This document shows positions 1 through 7,361 of a DNA stretch of 39,994 nt, in pieces (within the stretch, counting starts at the first letter, position 1; every line of letters starts with the position of its first letter). The position numbers were made by a program, and so were the translations under genes. The notes beneath the pieces were generated by a model. The model did not search any database. It was not told the origin of the DNA and worked only from the letters and a program-made list of their open reading frames with translations. The DNA is from Anaeromyxobacter sp. PSR-1. GTDB taxonomy: Bacteria > Myxococcota > Myxococcia > Myxococcales > Anaeromyxobacteraceae. The stretch is taken from positions 1 to 39,994 of the forward strand of contig NZ_BAZG01000024.1 of NCBI RefSeq assembly GCF_000964525.1, written 5' to 3'.

Positions 1-1433
1 GCGGCGGCGCGGAGCGCGGCGAGCGCGTTCGCCCCGGCGCCCAGCCCCACGTCGAGCAGCACCAGCGGCGGCCCCGGCTCGGCCAGCCGCTCGCGCAGGC
101 GCGACTGCGCCACGTAGAGCCGCTCCGCCTCGACCGCCGGGCCGATCACCGGGTGCATGACCTCGCCGGACTCCGCGTCGCGCACCGCGGGCGCGCCCAG
201 GGAGGTCACGACGAGGTGGAAGCGGGCGCCCTCCGGCGGCGCGGCCGCGGCCGGCGCGCCGGGCGACGCGGGCGCCTCGGGCAGGCGGCGGCGGCCCGGC
301 GGGCGCGCGCTCCGGTCGTGCTCGTGGCGGTCGAGCGCCTCGAGCCGCTCGCGCTGGTAGGCGCCGTAGCGGCCGGCCTCGATGGCGGCGCGGGCGCCGC
401 GCATGAGGTCGAGGTAGTGGCGCAGGTTGTGGACGGAGACGAGGCGTGGCCCGAGCGGCTCGCGGCACTTGAACAGGTGGTGCAGGTAGGCGCGGCTCCA
501 GCCGCGGCAGGTCTCGCAGGCGCAGGCTGCGTCGAGCGGGAGCTCCGAGAGCCGGTGCTCGGTGCGGGTGAGGCGCACGCGGCCGGTGGAGGTGAAGGCG
601 GTGCCCTGCCAGGCGAGCGTGGTGGGCAGGATGCAGTCGAACATGTCCACGCCGTGCCCGATGGCCTCGAGGAGGTCGGGCGGCGTGCCCACGCCCATGA
701 GGTAGCGCGGGCGGTCCGGCGGGAGCAGCTCGGCCGCGCGCGCCACCACGTCGCCGCGCTCGTCGCGGGTGTCGCCGACGGCGAGCCCGCCGATGGCGAA
801 CCCGTCGAACGGGTGCTGGGTGAGGAAGCCGGCCGAGGCGGCGCGCAGCGCCGGGTCGAGGCCGCCCTGGACGATGGCGAACAGCGCCTGCTCGGGGTTG
901 GTGCGCGCGGCCAGGCTGCGCAGGGCCCACCGGTGCGTGCGCTCCATGGCGGCGCGGATCTCCGGCGCCTCGGCGGTGGACGGCAGGCAGACGTCGAGGA
1001 CCATCATCACGTCCGAGCCGATCGCCGTCTGCATCGCGATCGACGACTCGGGGGTGAGGAGCTGCGGTCGGCCGTCCACGTAGCTGCGGAAGCGCGCGCC
1101 GGCCTCGGTGATGACGCGGTCGTGGGAGAGCGAGAAGATCTGGAAGCCGCCGGAGTCGGTGAGGACCGGGCCGTCCCAGCGCATGAAGCGGTGGATGCCG
1201 CCCAGCGTGCGGAACGCCTCGGGGCCGGGGCGGAGCAGCAGGTGGTAGGTGTTGCCGAGGATGATCTCGGCGCCCGCCTCGCGCACGTCGGCCGGGGTGA
1301 GCCCGGTGACGCTGGCGCGGGTGCCCACCGGCATGAACGCGGGCGTCTCGACGCGCCCGTGCGGCGTCTCGAGCGTGCCGCGCCGGGCGCGGGTCTCGGC
1401 GTCCTTCGGGCCGGGGTGGAAGCGGAAGGGCAT
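1..1433 (-). CDS. tgt: tRNA-guanine transglycosylase fused to an MnmC/MnmD-like methyltransferase domain (partial at window edge)
   Basis: Residues 1-362 are a complete bacterial Tgt, which exchanges guanine 34 of GUN-anticodon tRNAs for a queuine precursor. Visible marks are the D93-SGGFQ substrate motif, the nucleophile Asp266 in MFDCILPT, and the zinc ligands C304, C306, C309 and H335 with the usual family spacing. After a Pro/Ala-rich linker (about 363-400) a second domain begins: MHPVIGP at 426-432, then a Rossmann SAM loop DVGLGAGAN from 461. This matches the start of MnmC/MnmD-type tRNA U34 methyltransferases. The frame is still open after 477 codons at position 1, so the C-terminus lies outside the window. 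Family Tgt proteins are about 375 residues, so this is an extended form. The loop after the nucleophile reads PTTLAWQG, where most bacteria have PTRNARNG. The ATG at 1433 follows an AGGA that overlaps the stop of the upstream DTW gene. The Tgt call is sure; the methyltransferase call is likely. Confidence 0.93.
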   Translation of the reverse strand, partial: MPFRFHPGPKDAETRARRGTLETPHGRVETPAFMPVGTRASVTGLTPADVREAGAEIILGNTYHLLLRPGPEAFRTLGGIHRFMRWDGPVLTDSGGFQIFSLSHDRVITEAGARFRSYVDGRPQLLTPESSIAMQTAIGSDVMMVLDVCLPSTAEAPEIRAAMERTHRWALRSLAARTNPEQALFAIVQGGLDPALRAASAGFLTQHPFDGFAIGGLAVGDTRDERGDVVARAAELLPPDRPRYLMGVGTPPDLLEAIGHGVDMFDCILPTTLAWQGTAFTSTGRVRLTRTEHRLSELPLDAACACETCRGWSRAYLHHLFKCREPLGPRLVSVHNLRHYLDLMRGARAAIEAGRYGAYQRERLEALDRHEHDRSARPPGRRRLPEAPASPGAPAAAAPPEGARFHLVVTSLGAPAVRDAESGEVMHPVIGPAVEAERLYVAQSRLRERLAEPGPPLVLLDVGLGAGANALAALRAA

Positions 1434-1441
1434 CGCGGATC

Positions 1442-2047
1442 CTATGCGCGGGGGAGGTGGCCGTGCGCGGCCTCGGCGCAGCCGGCCTCCCAGGTGCCGC
1501 GCAGCCTGAGGACGCGCTCCACCGCCACGGCGTGCAGCCCGAGGAGCCGCTCCGCCGCGTCCGGGGCGCCCAGCGCGGAGAGCGCGCCGGCCATCGCCTC
1601 CAGCGTGGACATGCCGTCGGCCCGCGGGGGCCGGCGCAGGCGCAGGCCGCCAGGCGGCCCGCCCAGCGTCAGGCGCGGGAGCCGCTGGAGCGCGGGGATC
1701 CGCTGCATCATCCGGCGCGCCTGGCTCCAGGTGCCGTCCGGCACCACCACCAGCCGCGGCGGCGCGGCGGGCGGCGGGGTCGGGACCGGGGAGGGGAACA
1801 GCGCCACCGCGCCGGCGGCGGCGAGGTCGGGCAGCGCGAGGGGCTCGCCCGGCAGGCCGTGCTCCAGGATCTCGGTGCCGGGGAGCGCCAGGGCGGCCCA
1901 GCGCGCGGTGTTGGTCATCCGCTCCCGCTCGCTGGCGTGGCGCACGATCAGGAAGCGCACCGGGGCGCGGAGCCGCGGCACCTCGGCGCACAGGCAGAGC
2001 GCGGTCGGGAAGGCGCAGCGCGGGCAGCGGTCGGGGGCGGGGGGCAC
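1442..2047 (-). CDS. DTW-domain tRNA-uridine aminocarboxypropyltransferase
   Basis: The 201-residue product has the DTW-family signature DGTWSQARRM near residue 105 and an N-terminal zinc-ribbon-like cluster (CPRC at 8-11, then CLC). The family (TapT/YfiP in E. coli, human DTWD1/2) transfers the aminocarboxypropyl group of SAM to a tRNA uridine to make acp3U. It also has the basic RH..SER and central LPG stretches usual for the family. The start is a GTG at 2047 without an obvious ribosome site; it is preferred because the first zinc cysteine is only eight residues in. The gene ends 8 nt before the tgt start, so the two probably form a tRNA-modification operon. It is transcribed divergently from the probable selenoprotein gene at 2128. 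Confidence 0.88.
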   Translation of the reverse strand: MPPAPDRCPRCAFPTALCLCAEVPRLRAPVRFLIVRHASERERMTNTARWAALALPGTEILEHGLPGEPLALPDLAAAGAVALFPSPVPTPPPAAPPRLVVVPDGTWSQARRMMQRIPALQRLPRLTLGGPPGGLRLRRPPRADGMSTLEAMAGALSALGAPDAAERLLGLHAVAVERVLRLRGTWEAGCAEAAHGHLPRA

Positions 2048-2127
2048 GGCGACGCCGATCTACCACGGGCGGCCGCGCCGCGCGCGGTGGGGTGGAAGCG
2101 GGGCCGTCCTCCCGTTAACTCTCCCGC

Positions 2128-2739
2128 ATGCCTGCGCGCCTGAGACTCTTCACCGACTTCGTCTGACCGTTCTGCTTCGTCGCGGAGCGGAGCAGCCTGG
2201 TCAGGCTGCTGGACGAGTACGAGCTGGAGCTGGAGTGGGTGGGATACGAGCTCCACCCCGACACGCCGCCCGGCGGCGTCGCGGTGGCGGAGCGCTTCCC
2301 GAACGCCGAGGCCATGTCCGGCTACCTGCGCTCGTTCGCCGCGGGCTTCGGCATCGACGACCTGCGCCCGCCGGACCGCATCCCCAACACGCGCCGGGCG
2401 CTCGCGGTGGCGCAGCTCGCGCGGGAGCAGGGCCGCCTCGAGCCGTACCGGGCCGTGGCGTTCGACGCGCACTGGCGGCGCGGCTGGGGCATCGAGACCG
2501 ACGAGGACCTGCGCTGGCTGGCGCGCGAGGCCGGGCTCGACCCGGTCGCCGCGGTGGCGGCGGGCTCGGACCCGGCGCGGCTCGCCGCGGTGGACGCGGC
2601 CCGCGCCGAGGCGGCCCGGGCCGGCGTCACCGGCATCCCCACCTTCGACTTCGGCCCCGCGCTGCGGGTGGTCGGCTGCCGCCCCTACGACGTGCTCGCC
2701 GACGCGGCCCGGCGCGCCGGGGCCCGGCCCCGCGCGTAG
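2128..2739 (+). CDS. Probable selenocysteine-containing FrnE/DsbA-family thiol oxidoreductase (UPFC active site, TGA recoded)
   Basis: Reading through the TGA at 2164-2166 gives a 203-residue DsbA-family protein. It starts MPARLRLFTDFV, then U13-P-F-C16, then a helix and the FrnE-like stretch YELHPDTPPGG. TDFVCPFC is the normal form of this active site, so the TGA stands exactly where the attacking cysteine should be. The cis-proline motif GIPTF (Pro171) of the thioredoxin fold is present. ATG 2128 is the only good start upstream of the TGA, because a TAA lies in frame at 2116; no strong Shine-Dalgarno is visible. A SECIS-like hairpin follows at 2191-2210. No signal peptide is seen, so it is likely a cytoplasmic FrnE-like enzyme rather than periplasmic DsbA; its substrate is unknown. 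Called conventionally, the gene would begin at the ATG at 2239 and lose the whole active site. The selA/selB/selC genes are not in this window. Confidence 0.87.
2191..2210 (+). promoter_or_regulatory. Candidate bacterial SECIS hairpin
   Basis: A perfect 8-bp stem (2191-2198 with 2203-2210) closes a 4-nt loop GGTC at 2199-2202. There are 32 nt between the TGA codon and the loop, inside the roughly 16-37 nt range of the bacterial SECIS consensus. Two G residues open the loop, and GGUC is also the core of the E. coli fdhF SECIS loop that SelB contacts. The hairpin lies inside codons for the helix after the active site. I found it by eye; no folding energy was calculated. Confidence 0.8.
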
Positions 2740-2761
2740 CGGGCCGGGCCGCGGCGCCGGG

Positions 2762-4300
2762 CTACGGCAGCACGCGGATCGCCGCCGCGCCGCCGGCGGT
2801 CGAGACGTGCAGCGTCGGCGGCGCCGGCATCCGGTCCACCTCGATCGCGGTCACCCGGTCGCTCGGCAGGCCGCTGCCGGCGCGGATGGAGCGGGAGGTC
2901 CGGGTGGCCGGATCCCAGATCGAGATCCCGGTCGTGTAGCCGGCCACCACCACGCGCCCGTCGGGCAGGCAGGCGATGTCGCGCACCGGCCGCTCGCCCA
3001 GGCCGAGCGCGCTCGACAGATAGTGCGTGAAGCGGTGGCCGTCCCACGAGGCGACCGTCTCCATCACCCCGTCCGCCGGGCCGGCGCTGGAGAACCAGAC
3101 CGTGCCGTCCGGGCAGACCGCCACCCCGGTCAGCAGGACGTCGTGCCCCTCGTTCGCGACCGGGAACACCGGCATGTTGCCGGTACCGTCGGGATAGTAC
3201 GGATCGCCGAACGCGACCTTGAACGCGGCGCCGTTGCGGGCGAACCAGTGGAACGGATCCGGGTCCCAGGTGATGAGGCCGGCGGCCCACCTGCCGGCGT
3301 GCCAGAGGTCGCCGTTCGCGTCGATGGCCAGGCCCGCCCAGTCGCCCAGCCGCTGGTTCGCGCCGGTGCCGTCGCAGGGCGCGTCCTTGCAGACGCTGGC
3401 GTGCAGGTGGTCGCCCATGTAGTCGTCGTTGAACGAGTCGAGCCACTCCATGGGCGGATCCGGCCACCGGAACCTGTCCGGGAACAGCAGGTCCACGCCG
3501 TGCTCGGTGCCGGCGTAGAGCGTGTGCGGGTGGGCGAAGTGGTCGTAGACCATCCGGTAGATGGAGCGGTCGTGCCAGTACTTCGCGCCGTGGTTGCCGG
3601 CCAGCAGGTCGAAGCGCTCCACCGACAGCGTCCCGTCCGCGTTCAGGCGGACGCGGTCGATCTTGCCGCTGTGCCGGTCGGGATCGCACCAGTCCTGGCC
3701 GTCGCCGTTCGCGGCGCAGTCCCAGCCGCTCGCGTGGACGGCGTGGTAGCCGACGAACACCTCGTCGGGTCCGCCGCCCACGATGGAGCGGATGCCCTCG
3801 GGCGCCGCCACACCCCAGCTCACGTCGGCGTCGGCGCAGGGCGTCTCGGGGCGCACCGGGCGGTCGCGGCAGTAGCGCATCCGGTTCGCGCCCATGTGCA
3901 GCCCGTCGCGCTCGTCGAAGCGGCGGAAGCGGGTCTCGCCGGGCCGCAGGAGGTAGAGCGCCGAGGGGGTCGCCAGCCACCGGTTCTGGTTCTCGTCGGT
4001 GCTGAGGCCGACCACCGGCGTCTCCTGGATCCCGGCGCTCGCGTCGTAGGTGGCGTTCTCCACCGCCCAGGGCCCCTGGGTCCCGAACTGGAAGCGCGGC
4101 GGGGTGGTCCCTCCGCCCCCGCCGCCTCCACCCCCGCCTCCACCCCCGCCGCCGCCCCCACCGCCGCCGCCGCCGCCGCCTCCTCCGCCCCCAGCGGGCG
4201 GCGTGACCGGGGCGGGAGTGCTCCCGCCGGAACCGCACCCCGCGACCGCGACCGCGACCACCACCGCCAGCGCCACCCACGCGCCGCCTCTTCCGAGCAT
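2762..4300 (-). CDS. Lipoprotein with polyglycine linker and beta-propeller-like domain
   Basis: The 512-residue product begins with a lipoprotein signal peptide; the lipobox VAGC places the acylated cysteine at residue 22. A short Ser/Thr/Pro stretch leads into 28 consecutive glycines (residues 37-64). The remaining ~445 residues carry repeated motifs of the kind VVGLSTDENQNRWLATPSAL, GLAIDANGDLWHAGRWAAG and GVAVCPDGTVWFSS. These resemble the Asp/Asn-Gly-Trp blades of NHL or two-component-regulator-type beta-propellers, seen as at least five blades by eye. It is probably anchored at the outer membrane with the propeller on a flexible Gly leash. No catalytic residues are recognised and the ligand is unknown. 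Its 3' end faces the selenoprotein gene, 22 nt away. The long GGN tract is prone to length change. Confidence 0.8.
   Translation of the reverse strand: MLGRGGAWVALAVVVAVAVAGCGSGGSTPAPVTPPAGGGGGGGGGGGGGGGGGGGGGGGGGGGGTTPPRFQFGTQGPWAVENATYDASAGIQETPVVGLSTDENQNRWLATPSALYLLRPGETRFRRFDERDGLHMGANRMRYCRDRPVRPETPCADADVSWGVAAPEGIRSIVGGGPDEVFVGYHAVHASGWDCAANGDGQDWCDPDRHSGKIDRVRLNADGTLSVERFDLLAGNHGAKYWHDRSIYRMVYDHFAHPHTLYAGTEHGVDLLFPDRFRWPDPPMEWLDSFNDDYMGDHLHASVCKDAPCDGTGANQRLGDWAGLAIDANGDLWHAGRWAAGLITWDPDPFHWFARNGAAFKVAFGDPYYPDGTGNMPVFPVANEGHDVLLTGVAVCPDGTVWFSSAGPADGVMETVASWDGHRFTHYLSSALGLGERPVRDIACLPDGRVVVAGYTTGISIWDPATRTSRSIRAGSGLPSDRVTAIEVDRMPAPPTLHVSTAGGAAAIRVLP
4109..4192 (-). repeat. Polyglycine GGN-codon tract (28 Gly)
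   Basis: This low-complexity run of GGN codons (GGC, GGG and GGA mixed) encodes an unbroken run of 28 glycines between the lipobox region and the propeller domain of the lipoprotein. Read on the plus strand it looks like a polyproline frame, which is only its shadow. The codon mix makes it an imperfect repeat, but it could still slip. Confidence 0.9.
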
Positions 4301-4565
4301 CTCCCCTCCGTCGTCGAATGCGCGGCCCGCGCGCCGTGCAGGAACGGCGGCCCGCTGTGCGAGCGGCGGGCCAGCGCCCGGTGCGCGCCGCCGCGGCGGA
4401 ATGGCGGCGGCAGGTGGGTGGCGGTGGGCGATCGGTGGAAGGCGCGTTCCACGACAGGTGAACGGGCCGCGCAGCGCCGGCCGCCCGGCGCCCGCGCGCG
4501 GGAGCGGTCGGCCGCCCGGCCATGGGCCCCCGCGGGCCCGGTTCCTGCCGGCGGCCCGGCTGGGC

Positions 4566-4571
4566 TACGCT
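4566..4571 (+). promoter_or_regulatory. Candidate -10 hexamer TACGCT upstream of the PLP enzyme gene
   Basis: TACGCT fits the TAnnnT pattern of GC-rich sigma-70-type promoters. It lies 20 nt before the ATG at 4592, leaving room for a short leader with GAGGAG at the 5' end. No convincing -35 box is seen. Similar hexamers precede several other genes in the window. Confidence 0.35.
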
Positions 4572-4591
4572 GACCGGACGAGGAGCCCGCC

Positions 4592-5614
4592 ATGCCGGCC
4601 ACCCGCGAACCCGCCGCCCTGAACCTGCCCCCGCGCGTGCCGCTCGCCCGGCTGCCCACGCCCATCGAGCCCTCGCCGCGGCTCGGGGCCGCGCTCGGGC
4701 TCGACCTGCTCTACAAGCGCGACGACCTCACCGGCCTGGAGCTGTCCGGCAACAAGGCGCGGAAGCTCGAGTACCTGCTCGCGGAGGCCGAGGCGGCGGG
4801 GGCGGACACGCTCGTGACCTGCGGCGGCGTGCAGTCCAACCACTGCCGCGCCACGGCGTTCGCGGCCGCGAAGCGCGGGCTGCGCGCGGTGCTCCTGCTG
4901 CGCGTGCCGGACCCGGCGCGGCCGCCCGCGCCCGAGGCGAACGTGCTGCTCGACCTCCTGGCCGGCGCGGAGCTGCGCTGGGTCTCGCACGAGGAGTACC
5001 GGCGCCGCGCCGAGCTCATGGACGCGGTGGCCTCGGAGCTGCGCGCGGCCGGGCGGCGCGCCTACGTGATCCCGGAGGGCGGCTCGTCGCCGCTGGGGAG
5101 CCTGGGCTACCTGCTCGCCGTCGCGGAGCTGCGGCGGCAGCTCCCGGAGGCGTGGCGGAGCGGGCCGCTGACGCTCGCCTACGCGGCGGGCTCGGGCGGC
5201 ACCGGCGCCGGCCTCGAGCTCGGGGTGCGCGCGCTGGGGTGGAAGGACGCGCGGCCGGTGGGCTTCGCGGTCTGCAACGACGCCGCGTACTTCCGCGCCA
5301 CCATCGCGGCGCTCTGCGCGGACGCGCGCCGCCGGTGGCCGGCGCTGCCGGAGGTGCCGGCGGACGAGCTCCGGATCGACGACGGGTTCATCGGCCCGGG
5401 CTACGCCCAGGCCACGCCGGAGGGGCTGGAGATCATCCGCCGCGCGGCGCGCGAGGACGGCGTGCTCCTCGATCCGGTCTACACCGGAAAGGCCATGCTG
5501 GGCCTGGCCGCGCGGGCGCGCGAGCCGGGCGGCCTGCCCTCGCCGCGCGTCGTGTTCTTCCACACCGGCGGCGCGTTCGGCCTGTTCCCGTTCGCGAGCG
5601 CGCTGGCCGGCTGA
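4592..5614 (+). CDS. PLP-dependent D-cysteine desulfhydrase / ACC deaminase family enzyme
   Basis: The 340-residue protein is a fold-type II PLP enzyme. The Schiff-base lysine is K55 in LSGNKARKLEYLL. Other family marks are TCGGVQSNHCRATAF for cofactor and substrate contacts, a PEGGSSPLG phosphate-proximal loop, AAGSGGTGAG for PLP phosphate binding and DPVYTGKAM near the C-terminus. The family cleaves D-cysteine to pyruvate, sulfide and ammonia, or opens the ring of 1-aminocyclopropane-1-carboxylate; closeness to DcyD by eye favours D-cysteine desulfhydrase, but the specificity residues were not resolved. The start ATG has GAGGAG upstream. The gene stands alone, divergent from the polyglycine lipoprotein. 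The 291-nt gap on its left holds only the candidate -10 box. Confidence 0.85.
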   Translation: MPATREPAALNLPPRVPLARLPTPIEPSPRLGAALGLDLLYKRDDLTGLELSGNKARKLEYLLAEAEAAGADTLVTCGGVQSNHCRATAFAAAKRGLRAVLLLRVPDPARPPAPEANVLLDLLAGAELRWVSHEEYRRRAELMDAVASELRAAGRRAYVIPEGGSSPLGSLGYLLAVAELRRQLPEAWRSGPLTLAYAAGSGGTGAGLELGVRALGWKDARPVGFAVCNDAAYFRATIAALCADARRRWPALPEVPADELRIDDGFIGPGYAQATPEGLEIIRRAAREDGVLLDPVYTGKAMLGLAARAREPGGLPSPRVVFFHTGGAFGLFPFASALAG

Positions 5615-5731
5615 CGGCGCACCCCTGGCCTCGGTCCCGCGGGGCGGGGATGGCGCGGACGGCCCCCCGGCGGTATGCAGCCGGGAGGCCGGTCACTCGC
5701 CGTGGTTCCGCGACGCGGAAGGGGGCGTGCG

Positions 5732-6121
5732 ATGCCGAGGGTCAAGCAGATCTCCGCGTGGGTGGCGGATCGCCCCGGGGTGATGGGCGAGGTCGCCGAC
5801 GCGCTGGGCCAGAAGGGCGTGAGCATCCGCGCCTTCATGGCGAGCGTGCTGGACGGGCGCGGCTTCCTCCGGATGGTGGTGGACAAGCCGGCCGCCGCGC
5901 GGCGGGCGCTGACGGCGCACGGCTGGGAGATCACCGAGGACGAGGTCGTCGAGGTGACGCTGCCGGACCGGCCCGGCGCGCTGGGCGAGGTCGCGGACCG
6001 GCTGGGCGCGAAGGGCATCAACGTCCAGTACGCCTACGTCGGGACCGCCGGCAGCGCGAAGCAGGTGAACCTCTACCTCGCGGTGGCCGACGTCGCGGCC
6101 GCGCTGCGGGCGCTCCGGTGA
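5732..6121 (+). CDS. Tandem ACT-domain protein
   Basis: The 129-residue protein consists of two ACT domains and little else. The first (about 5-70) starts ISAWVADRPGVMGEVADAL, the second (about 73-129) VEVTLPDRPGALGEVADRL. Each has the Asp-Arg-Pro-Gly turn where ACT domains bind small ligands, most often amino acids. There is no catalytic domain, so a regulatory or sensing role is likely, as for stand-alone ACT proteins near amino acid genes. I chose the ATG at 5732 because GGAAGGGG precedes it and the first ACT strand starts at once; the frame is open further upstream to 5675. It follows the PLP enzyme gene by 117 nt in the same direction and might be co-transcribed; the ligand cannot be told. 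Confidence 0.82.
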   Translation: MPRVKQISAWVADRPGVMGEVADALGQKGVSIRAFMASVLDGRGFLRMVVDKPAAARRALTAHGWEITEDEVVEVTLPDRPGALGEVADRLGAKGINVQYAYVGTAGSAKQVNLYLAVADVAAALRALR

Positions 6122-6167
6122 GGCCGCGGCCGGTGCCGCGGTGCGGCGCCGGCGCTAGGTTCGAGAC

Positions 6168-7361
6168 GTGGGCCACACCGGTCTCGTCCTGACGGGCGGC
6201 GGCGCCCGGGCGGCGTACCAGGTCGGCGCGCTCCGCGCGCTGGCGGAGATCGCCGGGCCGGGGCCGATCCCGTTCGGCGTGCTGGCCGGGATCAGCGCCG
6301 GCGCGATCAACGGCGCGGTGCTGGGCTGCGGCGCGGGCGACTTCGCGACGGCCGCCGAGCGGCTCCAGGCCACCTGGGCCTCGCTCACGCCGGATCGCGT
6401 GTTCCGCACCGGCGCGCTGGCGCTGGCCGGGGTGGGGAGCCGGTGGCTGCGCGACCTGTCCGCGGGCGGGCTCGTCGGCAAGACCGGGATCAACTACCTG
6501 CTCGACCCGGCGCCGCTGCGCGCGCTGCTCGCCGGCGCGCTGCCGATGGGCCGGCTGCGGCGCCACCTGCGCACCGGCCGGCTGCGGGCGGTGGCGCTCT
6601 CGGCCACGAACTACCACACCGGCGCGGGCGTGACGTTCTTCGAGGGCGCGCCGGACATCGAGCCGTGGATCCGCTCGACGCGCGTGGGCGTGCGGGCGCG
6701 GCTCACGCTCGACCACGTGATGGCGTCGGCCGCCATCCCCATCTTCTTCCCGCCGGTGCGGATCGAGCGGACGTTCTACGGGGACGGCTGCGTCCGCATG
6801 ATCTGCCCGCTCAGCCCGGCCATCCACCTCGGGGCGGAGCGGATCGTGGCCATCAGCGTGCGCCACCTGCGCAGCGCCGCGGAGACGGCGCGGGACGAGG
6901 TGCGCGGCGCGGACGACGCGCTGCCGCTCTCGGAGATCGCGGGCGTGCTGCTGAACGCGGTGTTCCTCGACTCGCTCGACTCCGACGTGGAGCGGCTCCA
7001 GCGCATCAACCGGACGCTGGCGCTCATCCCGCGCGAGCGGCTCGGGCGCGGCGAGCTGGAGCTGCGCGAGGTGCCGGCGCTGGTGCTCCGCCCGTCGCTC
7101 GACCTCGGGAAGCTCGCCGCCGACGAGTACGGCCGCTTCCCGCGCATGCTCCGCTACCTGCTGAAGGGCATCGGGGCGACCGGCCACGCGGGCGAGGACC
7201 TGCTCAGCTACCTGGCCTTCGAGCCGGTGTACGTGCACCGGGTCATGGACCTCGGCTACGCGGACACCATGGCGCGCCGGGCCGAGGTCGTGGAGTTCCT
7301 GTCGCCCGGGGAGCGGCGCGAGCGGAACGGCCGCGCCGCGGGCGGCCTACGCGCGCGGTGA
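6168..7361 (+). CDS. Patatin-like phospholipase
   Basis: The 397-residue protein has all patatin-family marks. The oxyanion loop TGGGARAAYQVG is at residues 8-19, the nucleophile elbow is GISAG (GxSxG) near residue 44, and the catalytic aspartate sits in YGDGCVRM near residue 206. The family hydrolyses acyl esters of phospholipids with a Ser-Asp dyad. No signal peptide is seen, so the enzyme is cytoplasmic or peripheral to the inner membrane. The start is a GTG at 6168, chosen because the first beta-strand begins immediately. The last 15 nt overlap the convergent EamA transporter gene. The extended C-terminal half (about 220-397) has charged helices and no recognised domain. Confidence 0.9.
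   Translation: MGHTGLVLTGGGARAAYQVGALRALAEIAGPGPIPFGVLAGISAGAINGAVLGCGAGDFATAAERLQATWASLTPDRVFRTGALALAGVGSRWLRDLSAGGLVGKTGINYLLDPAPLRALLAGALPMGRLRRHLRTGRLRAVALSATNYHTGAGVTFFEGAPDIEPWIRSTRVGVRARLTLDHVMASAAIPIFFPPVRIERTFYGDGCVRMICPLSPAIHLGAERIVAISVRHLRSAAETARDEVRGADDALPLSEIAGVLLNAVFLDSLDSDVERLQRINRTLALIPRERLGRGELELREVPALVLRPSLDLGKLAADEYGRFPRMLRYLLKGIGATGHAGEDLLSYLAFEPVYVHRVMDLGYADTMARRAEVVEFLSPGERRERNGRAAGGLRAR

Noticed and set aside
153-2100. A long plus-strand open frame over the tgt and DTW genes
   Set aside because: It is an antisense shadow. The minus strand encodes proteins with clear Tgt and DTW motifs and zinc ligands.
2164-2166. TGA as a true stop or a pseudogene lesion
   Set aside because: There is no other damage in the frame, the codon falls precisely on the active-site Cys, and a SECIS-like hairpin follows. 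A random nonsense mutation would not explain all three.
2172-2195. A second possible hairpin after the TGA: 8-bp stem, loop TCGCGGAG
   Set aside because: It includes a G-U pair and overlaps the arms of the perfect 2191-2210 hairpin, with which it cannot coexist. Its loop starts with T and C, and it begins only 5 nt after the TGA. It is the weaker SECIS candidate.
4109-4192. A proline-rich plus-strand protein at the GGN tract
   Set aside because: The polyproline frame is the complement of the polyglycine codons of a lipoprotein with a good signal peptide and propeller motifs.
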